A stretch of 64,000 bases of DNA from NCBI GenBank assembly GCA_941918925.1, contig OW799233.1, positions 171,162,235 through 171,226,234 on the forward strand. Direction: 5' to 3'. Within the stretch, counting starts at the first letter, position 1, and the number at the start of each line of letters is the position of its first letter. The position numbers and the translations under genes are program-made. The notes beneath the pieces were generated by a model. It made no database searches. It had not been told where the DNA came from and saw only the letters and a program-made list of their open reading frames with translations. Below, in pieces: positions 47,223 to 59,433 of this stretch. Source of the stretch: Phyto melanocephala (taxonomy: Eukaryota; Arthropoda; Insecta; Diptera; Rhinophoridae).

Positions 47223-48830
47223 TTTTTTGTTACGGTATTTAGGGTTGTATTTTTTGGTATTTATCAATTCAGGTTTTTCTGTCTCAATTATTGAACTATT
47301 ACATTTTACAAAACATTTTTAAAAAAAATTTTTGTGGTTATTGCAATTTTCTTGAAGTGGTTCGGAATTATGTCAAACTTTATTGTGAATGTGTGAATGT
47401 CATACGATTGTAAAGGCTGAGTATGTATTATGTCAGTCTTTTTAGTGAATAAATAGCACGATTTTGTAGGCTTATTTAGCAATGTTTGTATTTAACTAAA
47501 GTTTAGCAAACACAAAGTTTTTGATAAATGTCAACGTGTTTACCGAATTTCGCACTAGTCGGTTATCACTAATCCTAGCTGCCATGTAACCTTTATTTTC
47601 TTCGCTCTCACCAAACTGTTAGAAATATTAGTATTGATATAAAATTGACTACAAATAAATTTTTACACACTGAGATCACTTAAACAGTAAAAATACAATA
47701 AAACATGATTATTTATTGAAAACCTACCTATACCTATATTTTTTAAAAATTATCGAAGCCCCCTTACAATTGGAAAAAAATTTATAACCCGAATCATGCT
47801 ACATCGGGAATTATTAAATTCCTAGATCGTTTGAATTTACACGCGTAAAAATAATTTTTGAGGTTTTTCATTATTTTTGTAACAAAATGTCACAAAAAAG
47901 TGCAAAATATAATTATTCAATACTTAATCCCTAATGCTTTAAACATATGTAAATCAATTTAACCCAAAAATTACAAAATAAAGATAACGTCATCACAATG
48001 AAATCGTAAAAATTTTCTGTGCATGCTGGAACTTTGAAGCCACGCAACCTGTGTTCCTATTTGTTGATTATTTCAAAGTGTTAACGATTTTTGTGGAATT
48101 TTTCCCAAGGAATTGCTAATTGTAACGAAATATAACGGGAGTTTGTGTGCAAGGCTCAATCTTTATCTTCTTCTATTTTACCAATAAACGTAAACATACC
48201 TTTTTATACAACATTCGTTAATAGGTAAATTATTAGTTTATACGTTTTATAGGATATTATAGAAAATTTGCCGAGTAACAACTACTTTGTTCTGGCATAA
48301 CTTCACTGTTATAATTTTTTATATTTTTGTTTTTTTTTTGAAGATATTTACTGAAAGTCTGTCAGAAAATATTATTAAACACTTTATATTAAAAACTATC
48401 ACCTGCAAAAATAACTAATAATTAATAATTGCTACTCTTTCCACACTTTAATCAAGGTCAAGCGTATCGGCTAATTCTTTCTCTCTTAAAAGCAAATATT
48501 CAAAAAAGATCATAAATAGTTCCTAAATAACAAAATTTTATTTACGTTGAAAATCTATGGTTTATAAACAAATGAAAAAAAAAGAAAATTTATTTGAAAA
48601 ATTGTTATTATTATTATTTGCATTGTTGTAAATGTGTTAATTTACATGTTTATTTTCATGTTTTACAATTAATGTTTTTTTACACAAATGTTTTCATTTA
48701 GTTTCAAGTACAAGTAACAGATGATCGGTAAATTAAATATTGCATATTATAAAAAGTCTTTAAATATTAGGCTTATACATATATGTATGTAAAATTAAAT
48801 TATATGTGTATATTTCCTTTGGCTGAACAT
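47223..48830. other. AT-rich intergenic stretch downstream of the PHLDB-like gene
   Basis: No open frame, repeat boundary or exon is supported. Confidence 0.4.
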
Positions 48831-48954
48831 TTTATTTTAGATAAAAAAATATATCGTTTTAAAACTTAGTCATATTATTAAATTTAATGTAAAAATTACT
48901 TAAAATTATTTAAAATACAAAAGTTTTTTGTATGTAGTTTTTAAATATTTTATT
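48831..48954 (-). terminator. Candidate polyadenylation signals of the PHLDB-like gene
   Basis: On the minus strand AATAAA occurs at 48954-48949 (15 bp after the stop) and at 48836-48831 (133 bp after). The second allows a more usual 3' UTR length. T/GT-rich text follows the latter. Confidence 0.35.
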
Positions 48955-48968
48955 AATACTAATTTAAA

Positions 48969-51900
48969 TTAATAGTCTAAGTTGCCTTGAGCTCCAGTTA
49001 TAATGGCATCAATCCATATTCTGGCTGCAGCATCAGAAGCTGCCTGTAGTTGATAGCTGCGTTTTTTAGTCTTAACAATAAATGTACAATGGGGGCGACC
49101 ACTTTTCGAAATATTCAAATGATCTAAATACACTTCATCAATTGTCTGAAACGAGATTTTTATTAAAAGAGAAATTTATTAAAAACATTTTGCAATCTTC
49201 AAGATAAAATCCAGTGTTTATCAAAATAAAAAGTAGAAAACAAAATAAAAAATTTTACGAATATGGAAAAGAATTTTTTTAGAACTTCACACAGAATTTC
49301 GTAAATTAATTTACTTTGAAAATATAATTAAAATAAAAACAGATAATTGATTTAAAACTTTTCAAAAACCTTTTAAATTCAAAAAAATATACAAACAGAA
49401 AATGTTTCTATAAATATAATGGATTCATAGAAAGAAATTTATACAAGTCCTAAGTGTCGTTTGGCTTAAATGTATGTACTTCTGATAAGCTATTCTAAAT
49501 TAAAAATTTGTTTAATACGATCTTAATTTACTTACAGAAAAGTAAGCGCCTCCTCTTGGTTTACGTTCTAATTTATCGGAGTAATAAATGAAAGCATTTC
49601 GTTGTCTATCCAAAACAAACCATCTTTTCGACCAGCCATGAAAAGTGGCTCCCAGTTTATGTAAATACCTGAAATAACACAACGGAAAAATTATAAATAA
49701 AAACAAATAAAATACTTTTAGACAACCAAAGTAGTGCTTACCCTCTACACGAGTTAGAATCAACCAAGACATGAGGACATAATGCTATCTGATGACCAGC
49801 AGATTCTATATGTTGTCTTAAATCTAAATCTGGTGAAAAAATGGGTAAATAACGTGTCAGCGGTCTTTGGTGTTTGGGTAACACCCGTTTCCGCTCGTTG
49901 GCATCTGAAGAGGAATCTCTGTTGCGTAATTTTTGACTGCCCAGCAGAGAATTATTACCCTCATTTGAATTCGAACTCAGACGTTTCTCCAAGGCATAGG
50001 CAGTGCTGTTCATGGTGCTTAATTCCATATTTGATTTGGATGTGTTTTGCTGAGTTAAAGGTTCAGAACCTATATCCAAGTTGGCTTCAGATAAGGGTCG
50101 CGAATTCCCACTGTGACGTTTATGTTGATCGTCATGGTGACGTTGTGTTCCTTCAAATTCGGGCTGAGAGTGACGTTGCTGTAAAAAAGTTGAAATAGTA
50201 CAAAAAAAAAAAATAAAAAATTATAACTTTTCATTTATGTATGTTTGTTTGTATGTATGTATCTACAAGAGTACAAAATTTTTTGTTTTATTTATTTTTA
50301 AAATAAGGGCCAAACTAAGTGGATATAATTAACAGCCAATTAAATTAAATATTTTTGTTTTCTTGGCTGCAAATGCCAAAAAAAAAATACAAGTAAAATG
50401 GTCATGACGAATCTTATATATCCTTCACAAACATGTATGCATAAATAAACTCCAACAATTAACTCCTCATTGTAGTATCTTAACTAGACTAAAATCAAAT
50501 GGTGGGTCTTAGGGTAGCCAGAATAAAAATTTTAATAACACATCATCTTGCTATAGACACAATCTTGGATTGGATTTTTTTTTAAAGATGTACGGCATTT
50601 TAGTTCATTAACAACTCATGTTAGGGGTATGTTACAAAAAATTAAATCGCCATTTTGTTTCGGACATCATTTTGAATTTGTAGTTTTTTTTTATTCACTT
50701 TGTACCGTATTTGACGGGCAAAGCACTTAATATGTATCAACATAATATTTTTCAATTGTCTTAGAGCCGAATAAAATTAATTTTCGTTTGTAAATTGTAA
50801 GAAAAATATACAGGCGGTTGAACTTAAGTGCTTATATATCAGTTAGTTTTAAACTAATTTTTCCATTTATTTGCTGCAGTAATTTGTAAGAATTTGACTG
50901 AAAATCTGGCATCACTAATGTCAAAAAGTTTACTAAAAGCTTTAGGGACATTATTTAATATACAAATTTTAAATGTCTATAACTTTGGCTATTCTTAACC
51001 ATTCTGTTTAAATGAATAACACTAGGGGTATATCATATCATTGGTCACAAGTAAAAAGGCTCTAGCTCAAATAATTGTAACTTTAAAGGAGAAGGTAAAA
51101 ATTTAATAGAAACTGTATTGTCATAATGTAACTTCCTTTGTAAAACCTCTTGTAAAACTGTTATTTATAATATGTTTGTCTTCAATTTTTGTGTCAAGGT
51201 GTATTTGTAAGAAATGTATTGAAATCACTGAAGAACTAAATTTCGTTTATACATGAGAAAAAGTAAACAAAAAAGTCATAAAGTTTCAAAAAATCGATAC
51301 TGTCTCTTCTAGTTTTTAATGCTAATTTATTCCCGAATACCCCTGATAGATTGATGACACATAATACCCTGTTCAGACAGATATTTTTAACTGTTTCAAT
51401 TTAGAAATGATTGAGCAATTAAAATAGGTGTTCATACATACTCAATTTATCTTACTCCATAAGCATTTGATAGCTGTAAAAAATACGATGTATTTATACC
51501 AAATCAAATAATGCCTTCTCTTCTTTTTTTTTCCTGTTCATAAAATATATTTACAATTATATTTATATATGTGTTTGACTTTATTCAAACATTTTATTAA
51601 AATTTTCATCAACCATTTTCCATTTTCTTACTTTTTGTTTTTTGTATATTCATTTGTTTAACATTAGAAATTGCACCAATAGAATTTTCTTCTCACTGAA
51701 CATACTTCTCAAGAGTTGTATTTCGAGTTTTGGACAATAAGTAAAACAATTAAGTGTATATTGCTCAATTTAAAAGTAATTTTTAGTATGGTAAATTGAG
51801 CTCAATAAAAGCCTTTAATTGCGATAATATTATTAATTGACAATTAAGGCCCGTGTGTGAACATAGTATAAGGGTATAAGTAACATATAGGCACTTAAAA

Positions 51901-54900
51901 AATTTGATTTCCACCGACACACCAACAATGCTTATTTGACTAATGAGTTTGTACAATCACAAGTGGAATGACAAAACTATATATACCCTGGCTACCAGAG
52001 GTGAAGGGTATAGAAACCTGCTACTTACTCACTAAACAAAAAAAACATTCAGAAAAATATTTTTATGAAAACCAAGTATTTTTGGAATGCATATGTACAT
52101 ATTTGAAATTCTTTGCATAAGCATTTAATGTGGTAATTTTAATTTTATTTTAGATAAATACTATTTCCAATTGCAATTTTTTAGTGATGAAGTCTCAGAT
52201 TTTCAATTCTACAATTTCTGACTATTCTTTTTTTGTTTTTTTAAAAGACAAGTGCTTTTTGAAGGAAAAAGAGCGGAATAAAAAAAATAAAATTTAAAAA
52301 AAAAAAATATATATATAAAAAAAAAATAAAATTAAATAAAAATTATTCGAACTTTTTATTCTTAAATTTATTGTACATCATTTATTTTGGCTTAGTGCAC
52401 TTTTCTCTCATTAAACTTGCTAAAAAAAATTTAAATTAAATTTCAATCATCAAAAATGTATTAAGAATATATACATGAAGAAAATTGTCATTTGATAAGA
52501 AAAGAAAAAGACATATGGGCTAATCCTGCGTTAAGATTGACACGGCTAGCGTTTACATTGGAATATTTTCATGAAATTTTTTGCAAAATGCAGTTCTTTG
52601 GGAGTACTTTAAAACTTGTTTTAAACTTAAAGCTTAACTGTTTTTAAAAAATATTATGCTAGCTTAAAGCTCCGTTACGGACGTTACAAAAAATGGAAGT
52701 CGATTTTAAGGCTTATATGCATTTGCAAATTTTTAAGCCAATTTGGCATAATAAACAAAAAAAGTCCATATTCAAAAAATTAAGTGGAATATATGACGAT
52801 ATCATTCCTGCTTAGAAAAGAAGTCTAATAGTCCCGTTAAACAAAAATCTTAATTTTTGTCTGTTACGGACGTTACGTTGCGGACGTTACACTTTTTCCA
52901 TTAAACCAAATTGTGTGTATAAAAAACATTCATGTATTTAAAAATCTTATTAACCTTGTAATTATTAATTTATTAGTTACAAAAAAATTATAGAATATTT
53001 CACTACTCTTATATTAGCTTATATTCATTTATTTGTTTGTTTATTTAACTGTTTTACATTGTATCTTATGCTTAATAGACCCAGCTGTTCGAGCTACTTT
53101 TATAGTATTGTCATTAGAAAAGCCTGAAAAATAATGATATGATTTAAGAGCTGGAATATTTTATACATTTACAAATGTTTTTGATATTTCGTCAGATATA
53201 GTTTTGACATAATTTTTATCAACGTAAATTAGGAAAACGCCATTTATATCTTTTTTGCTAATTTGTGAAAATCTCGAGCGTTTTTTAAGATGAGATTTTG
53301 GACTTTTACTAGTTGCCAAACTTTTCGCTTAACAATAGCGCCAAAACCGTCCACCGCTCCTTTTCCATGCAAAGTAGCAAAAAAATTCCTAATTTCTAAC
53401 GGAAAATCCAGTACTTAAACATTGCATGCATGGGCGTACCGCCAAATATTTGAAGGGGGATATCGGGGTTGCGGTTTACAACATGGTTATTAATTACTAA
53501 TTATTGATTTTCAGGAATTATTTTAGGTTTCAGAAAAATTTGAAATTCATCTCAATCTAAGTTGCAGATTTGGGGATCGCATGTTATTTAAACACAGTTT
53601 TTTTTACTTTGAGTTGAAGTTTTTCGGGTTCTCGGCAACCTAGAGCAATTTTAAGCCCAGATTCAGTAGGTGAAAATCCATTATAAGCACTTAGGGCCAT
53701 ACCTAAACAAGAGCGTTGAGCGTCAAGCGTTGCAATTTTGCATGTATTTTGTTATTGTAACAAAAACAAAACACATGTAAAACTCCAACGCTTGACGCTC
53801 AACGCTCTTGTTTAGGTATGGGGGTTACTTCCACCTCAGAATGTTAAAATAAAATTTTTGGGTATTTTCATGCCGTTACGGACGTTACACACTTTGTCAT
53901 TTATATTTAAAAAAAAAAGTGTAATAAAGGTATTTTTTTTTCATCAGATTAAAGTGCATAAAAAACTCTGTTTATAAGCTAGTTTGGAAAAAAAAATTAT
54001 TAAAATTCATTCTGTTAAACTTAAAAAACCCTATTTTCCGTTACGGACGTTACACACAGTGTACCCATTTTTAGTTCAAATTGTTAATTTATATTAGATA
54101 ACTTACAAAAATGATTTGTATCGCAAATAAAAGAAAATTAAGCAAATTAAAGTTTTGCTAAACGCTAAATACTGAAACGACTGTTTTGCCCACTTTATTG
54201 ACCATTAAAAATACCCTTTTTTACAAATATAAATGAAAGCAAGAGGTACGTTTAGGTTAGCCTCTGACAAGCCCAAGCAAACCACTGTGAAACCCTATTG
54301 CTTATATATTTTGGAGCTTGAATATGTATCCTATTATTCCATTAACAAACATTTGGATTTTGGGCAACTTTAAATTTCTGTCTTTGGCTTAAAAATTTTC
54401 GGATTAGCCCATATATAAAAATGAATGCTATACTTCCCTAATTATAATTTCATTAAATTGTAACATAAATGGTAGTTTCAAATTCCATATGAGTATACCA
54501 ACAAAGAGTGCTAATGACGAAATCGTAGCTGGTTTCGAAAATGCATTCCACTCGGCTAATATGGCAATAGTTTTTCGATATTCTTAAAATGATTTTAATA
54601 CGAGCGAGTAAGTAAAGAAGACTAACCGATTATACGTAAAAAATATCTGGAAAAAACAATGTATAAAAGAAAAGGGATTTCGGTAGATTCTTTAAAAGAG
54701 AATTAAGAAAAAATCAATGATTTTAAATTATTTTCTAAATTGGGTGTAAAGGTACGTCACATTAGGCAAATAGTTGACTAAATCGACGTAACCACAAACA
54801 TTTATTCATTTCTAAATAGTCTAATAAATAAATGTTTTATAGTACAAATCTTCTAAATTTAAACTTATTGCAATATCAACTCATTGTAACATGTTTTGAC

Positions 54901-55423
54901 TTTATTTAGTGTAAGAAAAATCAAATAAATATTTTTGAAAAAAATAATTACACTTATTTTAGCAAATATTTGCCTGATGTCAACGTAGCTTAAGAAATCG
55001 GAAAAGTATGAAAGGCATGCGCGTCAAAAAAATCTTTGTACTGTGAAAATGCGTATTTTGCTCTTGTAAAAAAAAACACATTTTATGTTTATTTTTTCGA
55101 TATAATTTTTGTCATTTCTTTTATTATCTTTTTAGATTTTTTTTATTTTTAATAATTTTTTTAACAGTGATAATTTTTATAAAACTAATGTTCGCTGTTA
55201 TAAAGAGAAAATAGTTTTTTGAGCTAATTTTTGCATTAATAGTTAACATAGGTATTTGTTACTTTTGCAAAAATTTCCAAAATTTTTAAAATTTTCTTAA
55301 AAACGGTGGATAGGCAAAACACTCGTAAGTAAACCATTAACTTACTTGATAAAACATTCCCTGTTTACAGTAACGATGTTGACCCGGTCGTCGCCGTTGC
55401 ACATAGGTCATCCATACAGACAT
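48969..55423 (-). CDS. PHLDB/LL5-like PH-domain protein, 4 exons
   Basis: Coding exons on the minus strand: 55346-55423, 49742-50178, 49536-49668, 48969-49145, giving 825 bp and 274 residues. Every junction has a GTAAG donor and a YAG acceptor, and phases agree (0, 2, 0). Residues 1-26 are basic (MSVWMTYVQRRRPGQ...). Residues 27-135 are His/Ser/Asn/Arg-rich and probably disordered. At about 140-172 is the conserved lead-in (DLRQHIESAGHQ, SCRG). The PH domain follows to about 265: YLHKLGATFHGWSKRWFVLD, the PHLDB hallmark YFS-TIDEVYLDHL across the last junction, and the final helix ARIWIDAIITGAQG with Trp260. Vertebrate LL5 proteins bind PIP3 and anchor microtubule-capture complexes at the cell cortex (family knowledge). 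This reading is much shorter than those and lacks FHA and long coiled coils, so other isoforms or a short fly paralog are possible. The stop is TAA. In-frame stops lie upstream of the ATG. Confidence 0.85.
50391..52014 (+). repeat. Composite dispersed repeat in intron 1 of the PHLDB-like gene
   Basis: The diverged head (ACAAGTAAAATGGTCATGAC, then GAATCTTATATATCC) and the tail (CAAGTGGAATGACAAAAC, ATATACCCTGG, GAAGGGTATAGAAACC) delimit it. The interior shares 'gccattttgtttcggac' text with 30.7 and 39.8 kb. Inside, 51360-51875 has weakly inverse ends (ACCCTGTTCAGACAG and CCGTGTGTGAACATAG), perhaps a nested MITE. It lies antisense to the gene. Confidence 0.55.
53041..53410 (-). pseudogene. Relic of an insect mobile-type protein (HGKGAVDG family)
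   Basis: The minus strand reads RNFFATLHGKGAVDGFGAIV then KRKVWQL, KNARDFHKLAKKDINGVFLI, and after one stop NIPALKSYHYFSGFS and ARTAGSIKHKIQC, ending at TAA (53041). I recall 'FFAT-HGKGAxDGxGGTVKR' stretches from uncharacterised, repeated arthropod proteins, probably transposon-encoded (recalled resemblance, not verified). No termini are identified. It lies in intron 1 of the PHLDB-like gene in the same orientation as that gene and among the CGTTACGGACG motifs. Confidence 0.5.
53697..53821. repeat. 125-bp near-perfect hairpin
   Basis: The left arm CCATACCTAAACAAGAGCGT.. TGAGCGTCAAGCGTTG pairs with the right arm CAACGCTTGACGCTCAACG.. CTCTTGTTTAGGTATGG with no mismatch over 36 bp. It then pairs with few mismatches to a tiny loop at GTTATTGTAAC. 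It could be a small foldback MITE or a hairpin-RNA source. It interrupts minus-strand coding-like text (GFSPTESGLKIALGCREPE at about 53600-53670). Confidence 0.85.
54503..54560 (+). repeat. Left member of an inverted repeat pair around exon 1
   Basis: AAAGAGTGCTAA, then GTAGCTGGTTTCGAAAATGC and ATTCCACTCGGCTAAT. The inverse is at 57704-57756. It differs mainly by a 6-bp length change (ATGACGAAAT against AAAC). Confidence 0.85.
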
Positions 55424-56099
55424 TTTTTTAATACAATTTTTACTTTTGTTTAATATGCTTAACGGTTTTTATTTAGATACTTTATTTTTTATATATATAA
55501 ATATGTAAATATTTTTTTTTAACAAATTTAAGATTATTTATTTAGAAAACACTTTATTTTGGTTCACTAAAAAAACCCATAAAAACCACATGAACTGTCA
55601 AATCTAAGACATCCTGCAATGCAAACTTTTCAATGCTTAAAAGATTTATTGTAGTTTAGATTTGTTTTAATTTTTTGAAATTACTTTATTTCCACAAAGA
55701 GTTATTTTTTCATCGTATATTTTTTTAACATTTGTATTTGTATATGCTACTATGGCAAATGATCTTTTGACACTGACCAAATAGAATTGCGAAAATTTAT
55801 ACTCATTTGTCCAGTTTAATAGAACTCAAGAAAATATTGAAAATGCCTACAGTGGATAATAATAAAAATAGCAGCATCATAATCACAAATACAACATCCC
55901 ACACACATAAATAAATACAATACAATACCGAGCAATTTACTAGCAGAAATGTTATTGTCGCACAAGTTAAAAAAATAACAAATTTATTTGATGGATTCAC
56001 GAGGTGTTCTATCATTTCATATTATCAAAATGTATTGTACTAAGAATTCACAAAGGTTAAAAAATATAATTGTTAATTTTCGACCGTAAATTGTCCTTG

Positions 56100-56650
56100 A
56101 TAAATTCTACTGCGTACCGTATGTTATTCTGCTGTCATAGTCATTCACATACCTACGCCGATCGGCTAAGAGCCAGCTAAGCCGAACCGTCAGTAAATTT
56201 TGGGGGCCGCCGTCGCTTTTATCTGGCCTGCCAAATGGTACGACAGTATCTAACTCAGACAAGTTTGACAAACAACCGATTGTTTTTATGGATATTTCGT
56301 ACATATTTCTGTCAGACAGTCTGGGAAATTTAATGTACGACATGTCTAATATGTAGGAGAGATTTTATTTATTTTTGTTTAACGACATGACGCTAGATTT
56401 CTGACTGATTTCGCACAGATTTATATGTGTCAACCACTGCATATGTTCTTCGGGTTGAAGTCTGAGAGAATTCGTATAGAATTGTTTTTTGTTAGTAGAC
56501 AATTTCTTACAGACATCTGATAGATGTCGGAAAATTTTTTAGGCTGGATATCCATCTTAAACGCCCGTGCCCAAAAATTTATCATAAGCGCCGTCAACAT
56601 TTGTTAGCAAATGTCTCTGCCAATCTGATTTTAGTTCGTAATTTATTTCT
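56100..56650. other. GC-richer block upstream of the PHLDB-like gene
   Basis: The 5' part includes GGGGGCCGCCGTCGC, GCCGATCGGCTAAGAGCCAG and several TCTGACAG/CTGTCAGAC repeats; the 3' part includes ACATCTGATAGATGTCGG. A minus frame at 56107-56343 (78 residues) has no domain. It may be regulatory or an unrecognised repeat; I cannot decide. Confidence 0.3.
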
Positions 56651-57703
56651 CACAAAAAAAATCTTAATCATTTTCATGTAGTGTTTGACTCTACAATAAC
56701 CGAAGTTTATTTTTAGCAAAAATCAACTATAATTATAGTGTTTCATAATTTTTTTTAGCAATTATTATATCAAATATTTATTATATTTATTTATTTATAT
56801 TTTTGATTGCTGAATTTGTATCACATGATTAAGATTTTAAATATCACACTTAGTTTTGAGGGGTTGTCTACAAAAACTTTATTGTAAACAAGCAAATTAT
56901 TTTTTCTTAGAATGCAAGTGCGAAAATAGGAATTTAAACCTTTTCATTTTGCATGTCAATATTTTACCTCAATCGCTATTTTTGCGAATCACGGTTTACC
57001 TGCCCTGCTTACATGTAAAATTTCTTAATGTACAATTAAACATTCATATTTCTATTTGCAAATTTTATAATAATAATGAGCCTGTATATTCATTTCGATT
57101 GACCATGTGTCGTAGATTATATTTGCTTCTAAATCATACGAACTAATTAAGCACTTTTGAAGCATACATATAAGATGTTTTTCATATTCTACCCTGCAAC
57201 CACGATTTGGGAACCATTTTTTTCTACATTAGCAAATATCGAAATATTTTTATAAACTTGTAAGATTTTCTCTCTGAAAAAAAAAAAAAAAAATACATTT
57301 TGTTTAACATGGCAAAGTACTGCTTTTAAATTGCACGATACTGCATGTATTTGCAAATAGGATGGAATGAGGTATAATCATATTTAAAATTTATATTCTA
57401 AGAATATTTTAAGTATTTTTTTTTTCAGGACTACGTGCATATTTAAAACAATTGTTTATTGTGTGATATACGGAAGTAAATATGTTTGTATTTTATATAA
57501 ATGTGGGTTCATTGAGATCAGTATTTTTTAATACCACACAAAAAATAACCTGTAATCCCAAAAAAAATAAAAATTTGCGATATTATGAGTTATGAATAAA
57601 TTTTAAATTTTTATTTGGACTTGAGTTACTTTTTAAAAATTTGTATTTAAAAATAAACTTAATTTTAATAACGAAAGAATAATCTGATAAATCATTTAAC
57701 GAC

Positions 57704-57756
57704 ATTAGCCGAGTGGAATGCATTTTCGAAACCAGCTACGGTTTTAGCACTCTTTG
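57704..57756 (-). repeat. Right member of the inverted repeat pair
   Basis: ATTAGCCGAGTGGAATGCAT, TTTCGAAACCAGCTACGG, TTTTAGCACTCTTTG: the inverse of 54503-54560 over its full length. A further half-motif TTTTCGAAACCAGATTA occurs at about 57867. Confidence 0.85.
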
Positions 57757-57829
57757 ATTGGTGTTGGACATAAATATCATATATTTTGAATACAGATTTA
57801 ATTTGTAGTTTAAAACAAAATGTTCATAA

Positions 57830-58330
57830 AAAAAAAATAAAAAAGCAATTATTATTAAAAAAAAATTTTCGAAACCAGATTATTTTAGTTGTTTAAGGCT
57901 AGAAGAAAAAAGGTTCTTTATTATTTAAAAAAAAAATAACTTTATAATTGTAATTTTTTTATATTTTTGAAGAAGCTTTTTAGTTTAGTCAAAAGCTTTT
58001 CAAAAGCTTTTTTTATATTGCGGCAAAAAATATTTTAAAAGTTTTTTTTAAAAAAAGGTTTTTAAAAGTTTTTTTTAAAAAAAAGGTTTTTAAAATTTTT
58101 TGTAAAAAAATGAATTTTAAAAAAAGCTTTTTTTTCAAAAAAAATTATAATGAAATATTTTTGTAAAATGTGTTGAAAGAACTGTTTTTAAAAAAAAAAC
58201 ATATTTACATCTTTTTGTAAAAAACAAAATTTTCCCAGCTTTTTGCAAAAAGTTTTAGAAAACCTCTTTTTATAAAGCTTTTTTTATGTGCAAGCTTTAA
58301 AGTTTTTTTCGATAAATTAAATTCTTTGCG
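57830..58330. repeat. A/T low-complexity block with AAAAGCTTTT-type repeats
   Basis: Alternating A- and T-runs are joined by AAGCTTTT, AAAGGTTTTT and AAAAGTTTTT. It has no coding potential and is likely a degenerate simple-sequence array. Confidence 0.6.
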
Positions 58331-58439
58331 AAAAGGCGAAAGAAAAGTTGAACAACATATTTTTCATTTTACTTCTAGAATTTCCCACGCAACTATTTGT
58401 TGATTCCATTTTCGTTTTCTCATCACCATTCAAATTTAC

Positions 58440-58620
58440 TGGTTGCTTATAGAATGACCGCTGGCTGTATAGTTAGTTGCCTCAGTTAAATGGGCAGAAC
58501 TGAATTTTCGACTGATTCACAGCATTATTTTTATTGTTTCGTTTTAAGCAGAAATTCGTAACGTAAATATTTTGAACGTGAAATTTTGTATACGCAAAAA
58601 AATTAACGAAAACGTAAATA
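58440..58620 (+). promoter_or_regulatory. Candidate promoter / 5'UTR (weak)
   Basis: CTTATAGAA (58446) and an initiator-like TCAGTT (58482) are followed by a UTR-like segment with CGACTGATTCACAGC and two possible donors (AACGTAAATA). The TATA-to-start distance is about 36 bp, longer than normal. No coding exon follows in the window. Confidence 0.2.
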
Positions 58621-59433
58621 CCATACTATAAACACTTTATGATCTGAGCAGTGATATTAAGGCATGATCTATGCAAGACATGTTGGTCATTGATATGAAA
58701 TGTAAACAATAAAATGGAATGTTTTCATTAACAATATTTTGTGGTTGTTACATACAATTCGTATTTGTTGTAAATAATTAATTTTCAGTTGAATTGAACG
58801 AGAAATAAGTTTGCAATATTTAATTTAAACATATAAACTGCAAAAGAATTCAACAAATATAATGTGTAATTACAGTAGGAATGTCGTAGGTGAATACTCC
58901 CACAATAATAATAAAAATCATTTAAAGCCCAAAAAACTAAAATTTAATAGTGTAATAACAAGCAGCAAAATACTGCTTAGTTGCTTCTTAATCAAGAACA
59001 CAAAGTCAAACGTTTAAAAATTTAAATGTCAAATACATATTCCAAATCTGAAAATTTTATATGCAAAACTGAAGGATTATTGAAAAAAAGAATTTACATA
59101 TTTATTGTTTATGCAATTCTTTTTTAGTTGTTTCAAAATTGTGATTAGTTAAAGTTTTCAAAACTCTTATGGCTTTTGGGCTAAACTTAGCCGATTGAGC
59201 TTATTTTCAAGACCAAACTGAGCCTGCAAGTTCTGGCCGTGAGAATATTTTTTTACAGATAAACAGATCTTAGCCGACATAAACTTCTTAAATTTATTGC
59301 CTAAATTTATAAATTTTAAAAACTACAAAAATACTTTTTTTATACGGCGGTCTATCCATAACGCCTAAATTACGTCAAGTTAACGTCAAATTAATTTGGC
59401 ATTTCCTTATTTCAGTGTTTGACAAATTCAACC

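Larger units (their letters stand above)
52672..54060 (+). repeat. Cluster of CGTTACGGACGTTACA motifs
   Basis: The 16-bp motif, or at least TTACGGACGTTAC, is found at 52672-52688, 52862-52893 (overlapping double copy with one base changed), 53873-53892 and 54038-54060, always in plus orientation. The flanks differ, so this is not a simple tandem repeat. On the minus strand each copy can read VTSVT, twice within short ATG-started frames (MTKCVTSVT, MGTLCVTSVT). It is not known to me. Confidence 0.75.

Noticed and set aside
49782..50198. 138-codon plus frame
   Set aside because: Antisense shadow of exon 2 of the PHLDB-like gene, whose minus-strand reading has phased splice sites and a recognisable family motif.
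56107..56343. 78-codon minus frame in a GC-richer block
   Set aside because: No domain, no phased splice sites and no link to exon 1 of the neighbouring gene; more likely regulatory or repeat sequence.
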